Part shown: positions 45,738 to 56,800 of the stretch, one piece after another
Numbering within the stretch: position 1 is the stretch's first letter
How the letters are laid out: each line of letters starts with the position of its first letter
NCBI GenBank assembly: GCA_014218235.1
Contig: CM024756.1
Span: 73,716,152 to 73,780,151 of the forward strand
Source of the DNA: Colocasia esculenta
Lineage: Eukaryota; Streptophyta; Magnoliopsida; Alismatales; Araceae
DNA length: 64,000 nucleotides
Direction: 5' to 3'
The notes under the pieces: model-generated
Told to the model about the DNA's origin: nothing
What the model saw: the letters and a program-made list of their open reading frames with translations, nothing else
Database searches by the model: none
Made by a program: the position numbers and the translations under genes

Positions 45738-45864
45738 CAGGGTTCGTCGCATCGTCGATTCGGGACAAATCGATTTTTTCGTGATCCGCTCCGATTCGAG
45801 AGAATCGGACCGATTCGCATGGGAATCGATAGGTCTGATTCGCATAGGAATCGAGGAAATCGGG
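45738..45864. mobile_element. hAT-3 left end, cut by the assembly gap
   Basis: CAGGGTTCGTCGCATCGTCG with following CGATTCGG/GAATCGG words, the same design as the left end of hAT-1. The right end is not seen: the sequence runs into N. The 8 bases before it are atctacat. Copia-3 gag resumes after the gap, so the rest of this element, or a deletion, lies in the gap. Confidence 0.7.
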
Positions 45865-45964
45865 NNNNNNNNNNNNNNNNNNNNNNNNNNNNNNNNNNNN
45901 NNNNNNNNNNNNNNNNNNNNNNNNNNNNNNNNNNNNNNNNNNNNNNNNNNNNNNNNNNNNNNNN
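45865..45964. other. Assembly gap (100 N)
   Basis: Exactly 100 N, the conventional length for a gap of unknown size. It lies inside a repeat, where the true length may be kilobases. Confidence 0.99.
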
Positions 45965-47646
45965 TATCTTTTAATATCCATTTTTTGTGTCTTGTTGGGC
46001 ATGTAGTTTTAATGTGTCCTAACTTATTGCAGTGACCTAGTAGGATACTTAGTCATTTTTTCATGTATTTAAAATCAGCTTTGTATGCTATATCTTGTTC
46101 GGGTACAAATTTTGGTGTTGGATATGTTTTAGGATAGACCTTAGTTTCTTCATTATCTGGGTGTGTATATCCTAATCCATTTTTCTTCTTACTGATCTCC
46201 TCGCACCTTTAATATTAGAGAGTTTTTACCATTAGTAAATTTTTCTAGTGTGCTTGATAGTTTATCATTTTCTTCATTAAGTTTTCAATTCTTTCCTTAA
46301 TTCATCAGTACTTTCATGTTTTCTAGTTTAGTTATTTGTTCATTTTTAACTTTTAGGTCTTCACATACATTTCATTTCTTCGTTTAATTCAATTTTGACT
46401 TTCTAATTGTTCATTTTCTATTTTAGATCTGAGTTTGTATTTTATATACAGACTATGTTTTTCTTACTTACTTTTAATAGTTTAGTTACTTCTTTATACT
46501 TTTCATAAAGTTCATTGAAAGCCTCTTCTAAACTATCGGAGTCTGAACCATTGCATGAATCAAAAGATGAGTCAGAAGTTACCTTTTCTTCAGTGTTGCC
46601 ATGAAGCCAAGTGGGCTTTTTCTTCATCACTGCAGGAGCTCGACTAACTATCTGAGTCGCTACTGTTTTCCCATGCTGCTGCCATTGCTTTCTTTTTGAA
46701 CTTTCTAAACTTCTGGAACTGTCCTTCTTCCTGAATTCTGATTTCTTTACTTAGGACACTCAGTCTTATGTGTCCTGGCTTCTTACATTCGTAGCAAATG
46801 GGTTCTCCTTTCTTCACTCTTTTCCATCTGGTTTCTTGAAGTCCTTATTCCTTTTGAAATACTTCTACCAGATTGAGACTTTTTCTTTTTAGCCAAGATT
46901 CGTGTAACCTTCTGGATAACATAGCTTCTCATTTTCGCTGTCTGCATACTTTCACTTTCAGCTGAGCTTGCTTCTGGTGATCTTCTTCAGCTTTTAAGGC
47001 GTTGGAGTGCTTCTTTTGCTAGAGGACTCTCCTAGCCTTTCCATATTGATTTCATGGGCCATAAGGGACCCAATGAGTTTTTCTACAGACATTCTCTTCA
47101 GATCATTAGCTTCTTCTATTGCTGTGACTTTTGGAGTCCATGAGGACGGTAAGGATCTAAGTATCTTTCTTACCATATCTCCCATTTCATATACTTTCCC
47201 AGGCTAGCCAGTCCATTTGTGATGTCAGTGAACCGGCTGAACATTTGGGTTATGGACTCACTTGATTACATCTAAATCCTTCATATTGAGTGACAAGAAT
47301 ATCAATTCTTGTTTCCTTCACTTGTCTGTGCCTTCATAAGTAATCCTGAGCTTTCCCACATTTCCATTGATGATGGGCGCTGAAACTCTGTTGAATTCCT
47401 CTTACTTAGAGCACAGCATAGGATACTTTTTGCTTTGCAATTCAGGGAATCTTCTTTCTGTCATCATTGTCCATTGTGCTTTCTCATTTGTGACTAACAT
47501 ATCACCTTCTTCTACTATGGACCAAATTTGATAGTCGTGTCCTTGTAAAAAGTATTCCATTCTGGTCTTCTAGTAAGGGTAATCTTCACCATCGAAGAGA
47601 GGGGTCGGTTGACTGACTGACCTTCGAAATTACCTTGGGCTGCCAT
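45965..47646 (-). pseudogene. Copia-3 gag pseudogene
   Basis: Starts MAAQGNFEGQS at 47646. A UBN2-like core follows (QIWSIVEEGD near 47540; VRKILRSLPSSWTPKVTAIEEA near 47160). A first zinc knuckle CYECKKPGHI near 46790 has the last Cys displaced by a one-base change in frame. A helical stretch (about 46200-46620) and a second knuckle (CNKLGHIKTTC near 46015) follow at the gap. Stops and one-base shifts are frequent. Confidence 0.75.
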
Positions 47647-47695
47647 GGATCTTTACTCTTCAGATTGTTGGATCCTTTCTTTGTCAAAGAGATTA

Positions 47696-47707
47696 GCTCT
47701 GATACCA
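47696..47707 (-). other. Copia-3 primer binding site (tRNA-iMet)
   Basis: GCTCTGATACCA on the plus strand is TGGTATCAGAGC on the minus strand, two bases from the LTR end. Confidence 0.92.
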
Positions 47708-48861
47708 CTTGTTGCCCTGTTGACAAGCCCAGAGGGGGTGAATGGGTTTTTATAAATTCAATCTAGGAGATACCTGTAACCAAAAACAATCACACAAACG
47801 ATCTTCGAACTACGTTAGTTACTTGTTAGTTTAATAACAATTACCAATGAAGACAATCACACAACACAAGGATTATCCTGGTTCAGACTTCCTTTTCTTA
47901 GGAGTCCTACGTCCAGTCCCTGAGCAACAACTCAGGATTGCACTAACTAGGGTACAGTCCCCCTAAGGACGCTACAACACCCAGCTCAGCTGGTCTTCCT
48001 TCACACACGAAGGGAACATCACCCTGGATGCCACCAGGTCTTCCTTTACAACCAAGGGAGCAACACCCTGGATACCACCAGGTCTTCCTTCACCCGAAGG
48101 GAACAGCACAAAGAAGAATGAAAAAGACTTTCACGCCCCTAGATCCAGCTTTTGATAAGAGAGGATCTGAAGCAACTAGAACTGAGAGCGAAGAGATTAT
48201 GAACCATTCACACTCTCAGAACTGTACAGGCTCTCTCAAGATTTTCACAAGAACTAGCAGAGAGCAAGAGAGCAAAAGAGCAAAACCGGAGTGAAGGATC
48301 TTGGCTCTTGATTTTCTTGAGAAGAATTTGAAAATAGTCTCTGGATCATGTGTGCTTCTATTCTTCTGTCTTGTATATATATCTTCAATTTGAAATCTAG
48401 TCGTTGAAGAGATCGTTGTCTCTCTCTTGAGTAGCCGTTAGACTGAATGACATCTGGAGTCTTGGAAGCTTCCTGTCACAGTCTTTTGATCACTTGAGCA
48501 CGCAAAGAGATGAGATCTTCACAGAGATCCGTTGGCTTCTATTTGTCTAACGTTGTACAATGAAGCTACATCAAAGGTCTGCACAGATGTCAAGCTCAAA
48601 CAGCAGACAGATAGGCTGTCTCTGATATCAGTCAACGTCAGTAGCAATAGTCAAGAAAATAGTAATACCAACTGGCTTAAGTCTAAAGGACGTTATCAGA
48701 ATAAGCACGATAAAGGAAGATATAGTCTGCATGCATGCAGAGATACGTTCAGATCTCATAAATGCAAAAGTGTCAGAGAGATGTCTACGTGGATTTTGAC
48801 TGGTCAATGCTTTAAGATGAATAGATATCAAAATATGAAGTTGAAGACTATATGACTTATG

Positions 48862-49185
48862 AAATCGTTATGAGTTATAGCAAATCGTTCTATAACAGAG
48901 GATATAAGAAATCGTTATGAATTATGGCAAGTCATTTTGATTCTAAAGAAATCGATGTGAAACACTTAACAAATCGTTATGAGTTATAGCAAATCGTTCT
49001 ATAACAGAGGATTAAGAAATCGTTATGAATATGGCAGTCATTTTGATTCTAAAGAAATCGATGTGAAAACACTTAACAAATCGTATGAGTTATAGCAAAT
49101 CGTTCTATAACAGAGGATATAAGAAATCATTATGAATTATGGCAAGTCATTTTGATTCTAAAGAAATCGATGTGAAACACTTAAC
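48862..49185. repeat. ~109-bp tandem repeat, three copies, in the Copia-3 LTR
   Basis: Copies start at 48862, 48971 and 49078. Each contains aaatcgttatgagttatag, a tctataacagagg block and aaagaaatcgatgtgaaa. Confidence 0.88.
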
Positions 49186-49329
49186 AAATCGTTACACAAA
49201 GCAAGTCGTATGAATCTAAAGAAATCGTTGTGAGTCATGAAAACTTATCAAGTCGTTATGAACTCTAGAAAATCGTTGCGGCTAGCAAGTCGTTACGAGT
49301 TTCAAAGGAAATCGTTACGAGAACTAAAG

Positions 49330-49710
49330 AAATCGTGCGGCTATCAAGTCGTTACGAACTTCAAAGAAATCGTTGTGATAACTTATGAAGTCGTTACAAC
49401 AAGCAAGTCGTTGCGAGTTCTAAAGAAATCGTTATGATAACTTATGAAGTCGTTACAACAAGTAAGTCGTTGCAAGTTCTAAAGAAATCGTTATGATAAC
49501 TTATGAAGTCGTTACAACAGCAGTAAGTCGTTGCGAGTTCTAAAGAAATCGTTATGATCACTTATGAAGTCGTTACAACAAGTAAGTCGTTGCGAGTTCT
49601 AAAGAAATCGTTATGATAACTTATGAAGTCGTTACAACAAGCAAGTCGTTGCGAGTTCTAAAGAAATCGTTATGATCACTTATGAAGTCGTTACAACAAG
49701 CAAGTCGTTG
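49330..49710. repeat. ~59-bp tandem repeat, about six copies, in the Copia-3 LTR
   Basis: Units of 59-60 bp with gtcgttacaacaag, aagtcgttgcgagttc and aaagaaatcgttatga. The last copy decays after 49690. All units of both blocks share the word AA(A/G)TCGTT. Confidence 0.88.
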
Positions 49711-49980
49711 TGACATCGACTTGATTGAAATGACATGACTTTTCAGTCTTATAAGAGAATCGTTATGAACTTTAACAGAAATCGATATGGACTTAGAAAA
49801 TCTCATGTTGAAAAGATTAAAGCTTCAGAGTAGTTATGCATACCTTTATTGGCTTGTTTGACTTCGGTAATTTTTCCTGTACTTAAGACTTATGAGATAT
49901 TCAGCAGATATAATTGATAAATTCTTGTTTGGTTTTGTTAATCATCAAAATGTATATATATACAATTAATTAAAATTGCA

Positions 49981-51885
49981 TGGGGACAGACTGATCATCA
50001 ATCCCAGTGCCCATGGGACATCACACACTTTGAACTTTCCCGTGGGGACTTTACCACAGTACAATTCCACAGCCCTCTAAGGTAGCAGTGTCACCCATTG
50101 GCAAATTAATACTTTTTCTCAATTTCAACACACTTCTAAATACAAAATTTTTACGCATTCGTCTCATGTTCGCACATTTACATTCTTTAGTATTACCTAG
50201 CATGTACTACTGTCTTCAGTATTAATCAAGTTTTACAACAATTCTAATCATGCTGAAATTTGCAGAATTAAACACTAATCATATTAACATGCATTAATTA
50301 TTAATATCTAACATAAAACAATTTTATATAGCTATTGTCATCAGTTCAGTACTGAAATTTAACCAGAAATTCATCACATTAACCATCATGCATACCAAGA
50401 TTTACATTTTTCTGAATTACACAAAATTTCTGAAAGTTCTAACAGTGTTGTTATCAAATGTAAAAATAGCCAAACTGACATAATTTTTCATTATTCAGAC
50501 TCACAACTCATTACATACATGAATACTGACAGTACTAATTATATCTCAATTTATAGGAATAACTAGTTTCGCATGAATTATTAACTTTTCTACATTGAGT
50601 AGACATATTAACTATTTTCGGTTCAGAAAATTTAATAAACTATACAGATATTATAAATTACTCAATTTTTATATCATGCATCAGATCTCATAACCAGTGT
50701 ACAGAAATTTCATGGCAGTTAAATTTTATAATATTCATAAACGATATTTTTCAAGATTAATTCTGTCGGTAGCACATTCAAAGAATTCTAATAATTAGGG
50801 CAAATTACAAAAATTCACAATAACTCACAGTACACCCAAACAGTATATTTTACATATTATATGAAATTTAGTGTATATCCTCATGCGGAAAAACTCAAAA
50901 ATAGCTTTATAGAAGGGCAGACTTGCACACTGTTGCAGTCTGAAGAACTTGACGGCATGGGTAGCCGTCTATAGGTTAACGGAAATATATGATGCCGCCA
51001 ACGCATGATATAGCGGCAAGGGATCTTGCCGTTAATATCCTGTCTGCATAAACACAGACTGAACGCTAACAAATCACTTGAATGGGGGGTTCCAGGACAC
51101 GAGAAAAATCCGTAAAATTCCTGGGACATACTAGGCACATGTAGGGTTAATGGAGTGGGGTACTTGCCTCTTGTAAAATCCACAAGTGACGATTCAAGCC
51201 GGAGAAGCCTTCCTTGGCCTGTGCCAAAGAGTCTTCAAATCCCTCCTTCTTCGGGTCTCTGTGATCTTCACTGCACACACAGCGTGGGGAGTCGTTTCCG
51301 GATGTTTAGAGTTGACACCAGTCGATGCAGATCACCGGATGAACCCTCCCGAAATCAGATCTCTCAGATTCAAGTTGGGGTTTTCGCATAGAAGAGTTAG
51401 GTTTTTGACCCAAGAGTCAAAGGGATGGATTTGGCCGAAAACTGGGTAATATAAAGGGTTGGGGGTCGGACATGCTAAAGGGGTAAGTCTTAGAGCCGTG
51501 GGAAGGGTTTCTAAAACAAAAGGCTAAATTTTCGAGGCGTTTCTGGATCTGGAAACGTAACTGGTCTAGGATATTGGCGTCCATATCTATGGTCGCCTAT
51601 CCAAAGTGGGCGTCCATCGATATTGCCGCCTAATCCTAGTCAACGTCAGCCGATGTTGACGCCGACTGGCCGACAAAATTTCACTTAAATATGTAGAATC
51701 TATAAACACCACACACATAAATATATATGTTATATATATACTTGTATACAATATGTACATTACAATAATACTAATTCATACAATCGTATACATAAATACT
51801 ATGCACAATAATCTATACCCATAGTATACACTTATATGCATATATATTTTTAAGCAAGTAGAATAAAAAAATCAAGGGCCTTACA
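49981..51885 (-). repeat. Gypsy-4 LTR, minus strand
   Basis: On the minus strand it starts TGTAAGGCCCTTGAT at 51885 and ends GTCCCCA at 49981. It aligns with the Gypsy-1 LTR (1-1998). It contains the GCCGTT, GGCGTC and GACGCC word clusters at 50950-51060 and 51570-51665. No matching target duplication: the flanks are ttgca on the left and tatgc on the right. Confidence 0.65.
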
Positions 51886-53850
51886 TATGCAATTGAAAAT
51901 GATTATTTGAACACCGGAAAACATAAAACTATTGAAACTCATATGCAAATTCTGACATTAACTCCACTAGCAAGTCCATACTAACATGTACTCATCCCCA
52001 CATTCATATCATATTCTTATCTTATCAATGGACAATAAGCAAGATCACAAGATAATCCAATAGACATAGATCAATCACAATTACACATTAGAATCATATT
52101 CATATCATTACTATTTTTCAATGGGTGATTTATTTTAGGTCCATGCATACCATATAACATCATGCACAAGCTAGAAGACATCATGAATGGTCAGACACAA
52201 AATATGCAATTTTTGTAAGGGTAGTGTCGACACTAGATCAAGTAGTGTCGACACAATGCTTCAAATACTAGGCAAAATGATCAAGTAGTGTCGACACTAG
52301 ATCAGGTAGTGTCGACACAGTGCTTCAAATACAAGGCAAAAAGGTCAAGTAGTGTCGACATAGATCAGGTAGTGTCGACACAGTGCTTCAAATACAAGAC
52401 AAAAAGGTCAAGTAGTGTCGACACTAGATCAGGTAGTGTCGACACAGTGCTTCAAATACAAGGCAAAAAGGTCAAGTAGTGTCGACACTAGATTAGGTAG
52501 TGTCGACACTAGAGACAGCTCCCAGAAAACTTCTGGCCAATCGGGGACAGTGTGTCGACACTAGCTCAAGTAGTGTCGACACTAGAGGCCTTCCCAGAAC
52601 ACCTTTGGGCTGTTTTGGGACAGTGTGTCGACACTAGCTCAAGTAGTGTTGACACTAGAGGCCATCCCAGAACACCTTTTGAGCTGTTTTGGGACAGTGT
52701 GTCGACACTAGCTCAAGTATTGTCGACACTAGAGGCCCTCCCAGATCAAAACCCATAGGTCAAGTGTAACCCGAAAACACATCTCATGCAGTAGTTTACT
52801 TACCCTGCTTATAACCCTCTAACGAATGACATTTAGACAAAACATTCGACACAAAAGATGACGAGGACAACTAGTAGAAAAACTTTGATGTTGGGGGTTT
52901 GATCTAATTCGGTCATGAATCTGAGAAAACATATGAGGAACATAAAGCTAAGTGCAGCCTGAAATCGCAGTATCATGCAGCGACTCTCTTACCATGCCTG
53001 TAACTCTCTAAAGAAAGGCTTTTGACAAAACATCCAACATAAAAGATGATCGTGACTACAAGTAGAAGAACTTTCATGAAAGAAGTTTAGTCTAATTCGG
53101 TGCCAAATTGTGGCAAATTAAGAAGAACAGGAAAAGCCCTAACTATGCGAGACTTCGGGAAAACTACGAATACACAATGTATACTCCATGAAAACTAGTC
53201 AAACTAAGTGAAAATGAACCTAAACTCAAAGAACTACATGATGGTGTTGGTTTTCTTTAATCTTGGCCCGAGAACACCTACCTTTGGATGCTAAGAACTC
53301 TCTGCAGATTTCTGGGTTGATGCAGAGTGAGGTTGAGGAAGACCACGATTTTCCCAAACCGTCGCCACTTCCCCAACGCTCCAAACTTGCTACTCGCGAC
53401 CCCAACTTGTTGTTAAACCTTCCCCAAGAGTTTAGGGATGAGTTCTTATAGTTTTAGGGTGTGTTATGAGTCCTAACGGGACTAGGAAGGGGCTGCGAGT
53501 TCTGTTTCCCACTTTCCACAAAATCTGGGATTCTCTCACCCAAAAGAGGTAGCAAAGGTTTAGGAAACCACCTCTTAGAGTTGGGTCCAGTTTTGGCTTA
53601 CCTTACATGACTACTACCTTAATTTTAACCCTAACTTGACCTCTCTAATTATGGCATAATTACAAACACGAATTTCTGGGTAATTTCCTATCCTAGTTTA
53701 TTTATATCCTTAGGCCAAATGTGCTCCTATGGCCCAATCTTGTTAATGGGTCATTAATACATAGTGTTGGAAGTCTCTCTAATATGTTTATTTAATTTAT
53801 CCCCCTTTATTTTCAAAATTTTGAAATCACTAAATTTTCGGTGTGTTACA
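51886..53850 (-). repeat. Gypsy-3 3' LTR, truncated
   Basis: Begins (minus) TGTAACACACCGAAAATTTAG at 53850 and matches 59565-61537. It stops abruptly at 51886, where the Gypsy-4 LTR begins. The repeat cluster at 52220-52745 is as in the other LTR. Confidence 0.92.
52220..52745. repeat. GTGTCGACAC repeat cluster, Gypsy-3 left LTR
   Basis: Two tandem arrays side by side. One unit is about 64 bp (gtgtcgacac, tagatcaggtagtgtcgaca, cagtgcttcaaatacaagg) and the other about 73 bp (gtcgacactagctcaag, cccagaacacctt, gggacagt). Each unit holds two GTGTCGACAC-type palindromes. Confidence 0.9.
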
Positions 53851-53866
53851 TCCTCCCCCACTTAAA
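53851..53866 (-). other. Gypsy-3 polypurine tract
   Basis: Minus strand reads TTTAAGTGGGGGAGGA directly before the LTR. Confidence 0.88.
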
Positions 53867-53899
53867 AAAATTTGGTCCCCAAATTTACACATAATGCGT

Positions 53900-56800
53900 G
53901 TTCGTACCTGAGAATAGTTCTGGGTGGTTTTTCTTCATTCTTTCCTCTGTTTCCTAGGTAGCATTAGTAACTCCGTCTCGACTCCATTGGACCTTCACCA
54001 TAGGTATGGTACGATTCCTGAGTCGTTGAATCTTTTGATCTAACAGTTTGATCGGCTTCTCTTCAAAAGTCAGGTCCTCCCGAATCTCCAAGTCCTCATG
54101 GTTGATTACATGGTCGGCATCGAATAAATACTTCCTCAGCATGGATATGTGGAACACATTATGCACGTTTTCCAGTTGCGGAGGTAGTGCATGTCTATAC
54201 GCCACCTGACCAATCCTTTCCAGAATTTCAAACGGCCCTATGAATCTGGGACTTAGTTTTCCTTTGATCCAAATCTTTGTATTCCCCTTGAAGGTGAGAC
54301 CTTCAAGAAAACATATTCACCAACCTGAAATTCTAGCTCTCTCCTTCTCTTGTCTGCATAACTCTTCTGCCTAGACTGTGCTATCTTTAGATGTTCACGG
54401 ATAATTTGAACCTTCCTAACAGTCGCCTCAATTAAGTCGGGTCCAACCCATTGTTCTCCCCAACCTCTTCCCAACAAAGGGGTGATCTACAACTCCTGCC
54501 ATATAAGGCTTCAAACGGAGCCATCTTGATACTTGCCTGATAGCTGTTGTTGTATGCGAACTCCATCAGGTACAACTGATCATCCCATCGACCTCTAAAA
54601 TCTAGCACCAGAGCACGAAGCATATCCTCCACAATTTGATTGGTCCTTTCGGTTTGTCCATCAGTCTGAGGATGAAAGGCAGTACTAAAGTTTAGTTTAG
54701 TACCCATTGCTGCTTGTAACCCTTCCAGAAATGTGAAGTAAATCTAGGGTCCCGATCTGATATTATGCTAGATGGAACCCTGCAATCTAACTACTTCCTT
54801 AACAATAGTGCAGCAATACATCCACTGACCATGTACTCTTAATCGGCAAGAAGTGAGCTGATTTAGTCAATCGGTCAACTATTACCAAATTGCATCCATA
54901 CCACCTCTAGTCTTGGGCAATCCCATGATAAAGTCCATACCGATGCTATACCACTTCCATTCTGGGATTTCTAGTGGTAGCAGTCCACCAGCTGTACGAA
55001 AATGCTCGGCCTTGACTTTTAGGCATGTTAAACAGTATGACACATGATCAGCCACATCCCTCTTCATGTTTGGCCACCAGTACGACCTTTTCAAGTCTTG
55101 GTACATCTTTGTTGCTCCAGGATGAATCGTGTACTTGGACTGGTGAGCTTCATTTAATAACCTCTTCTTGAGCTCTCCATGATCAGGGACACATGTTCTA
55201 CCTCGGAATAGTAATCTTCCCTCAGTTGATAGTGTGAAGTCAGGTCTTTGTTTTAGCTTCTCCCTGATCTCAACTAAGAATGGATCCTCTCCCTGTTTCT
55301 CCTTGATTTCGGTCAGCAGATCGGATTGTATTTGGAGTTTGGAAATCATTACTTGTTTTTCCTTCTTTCCATGTCTAAGTTCAAACTTGCAAATTGCTCC
55401 AGTAACTTCCTTTCGCCCAGCATCATACTAGCTAGCATAGCTCCTGGTTGTCTACTTAAAGCGTCTGCCACTACATTGGCTTTCCCAGGGTGATACTGGA
55501 TGGAAAAGTCAAAGTCTTTCAGGTACTCTAACCACCTCCTTTGTCTCATGTTAAGCTTCTTCTGTGAGAATAAGTATTTCAAACTCTTGTGGTCAGAAAA
55601 GACTTTAATTGCTCACTATAGATATAATGCCTCCAAATCTTCAAGGCGAATACTACAGCTGCTAACTCCAGTCGTGAACCGGTAGTTCACTTCGTGGATC
55701 TTCAACTGTCTTGAGGCATATGCTATTACTTTCCCTTGTTGCATTAAGACGCATCCCAGACCTGTTCCCGAAGCATCTGAATAAATTTCAAATCCTCCCT
55801 CTTCAGTGGGTAAGGCAAGGACAGGAGCAGTAGTCAGACACTTCTTCAAGTTGTTAAAGCTTTCTTCACATTCATCGGTCCACACAAACGGATTTTCCTT
55901 CCGGTCAGCTTGGTTAATGGCACTGCAATCTTTGAGAAATCCTTTATAAACCTTCGATAATATCCTGCTAATCCGAGAAAGCTCCTGATCTCTGTGACGC
56001 TTCTCGGTCTTTCCCATTTCAGTACGGCCTCGACCTTTGATGGATCAACAGCGATACATCCTTGGTTACCACATGCCCTAAAAAGGATACCTCCTCAAGC
56101 CAGAATTCACATTTACTTAGCTTGGCATATAATTTATTCTCCTTAAAATATGTAATGAAATCCTCAAATGCTCCTCATGCTCTTCCTTTGTCTTGGAATA
56201 AATCAATATATCATCGATGAATACCACCACAAATTTATCAAGATATGGGCGATAAATGCTATTCATCAACTGCATAAAAACTGCTGGGGCATTCGTTAGT
56301 CTAAAAGGCATAACAATGAATTCATAATGCCCATACCTGCTTCGGAAGGCTGTCTTGTGAATGTCTTCTCCTTTGATCCTCAATTGATGATAACCGAATC
56401 TGAGATCTATTTTAGAGAAGTATCTAGCTCCAGATGATTGGTCAAACAACTCATCAATCCTTGGCAGAGGGTATTTGTTCTTGATGGTTAACTGATTTAG
56501 TTGTCTGTAATCTATACATAGCCTCATCGACCCATCGTTCTTCTTGACGAAGAGGATAGGTGCACCCCATGGCGATGTACTTGGTCGGATGAAACCCTTC
56601 TCTAACAGTTCCATCAGTTGCTCTTTTAATTCCTTCAGTTCCGCGGGGGACATTCTATATGGTGCCCTAGATACTGGTGCTGCTCCAGGGACCAACTCGA
56701 TGGTAAAATCGACGTCTCACTCAGGAGGAATTCCTGTCAAGTCTTTGGGAAAAACATCAGCGTATTCGCTGACAACATGGATGTCCTCAACTTTGACTTC

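Larger units (their letters stand above)
45965..49980 (-). mobile_element. Copia-3, Sirevirus-like, 5' LTR and gag only
   Basis: On the minus strand: 5' LTR 49980-47710, primer site 47707-47696, gag from 47646 to the gap. pol and the 3' LTR are not in the window (lost, or in the gap). The gag has two zinc knuckles. The LTR is related to that of Copia-2 in its end region and in carrying tandem repeats. Confidence 0.82.
47710..49980 (-). repeat. Copia-3 5' LTR
   Basis: About 2.27 kb on the minus strand, ending GGGCAACA at 47710. The start is taken at 49980 (TGCAATTTT), where the next LTR begins. It includes two tandem-repeat blocks (48862-49185 and 49330-49710). A T-run-rich start with cattttgatgattaac resembles Copia-2. 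The start is less sure than the end. Confidence 0.72.

Noticed and set aside
48862..49710. Regular direct repeats resembling a CRISPR array or a centromeric satellite
   Set aside because: The 'spacers' are repeats too, the unit changes from ~109 to ~59 bp, and the array lies inside a plant Copia LTR.
52220..52745. Array of GTGTCGACAC palindromes as recombinase sites or a plasmid-type iteron array
   Set aside because: It is present at the same place in both LTRs of one retrotransposon in a plant genome; no recombinase or replication gene is near.
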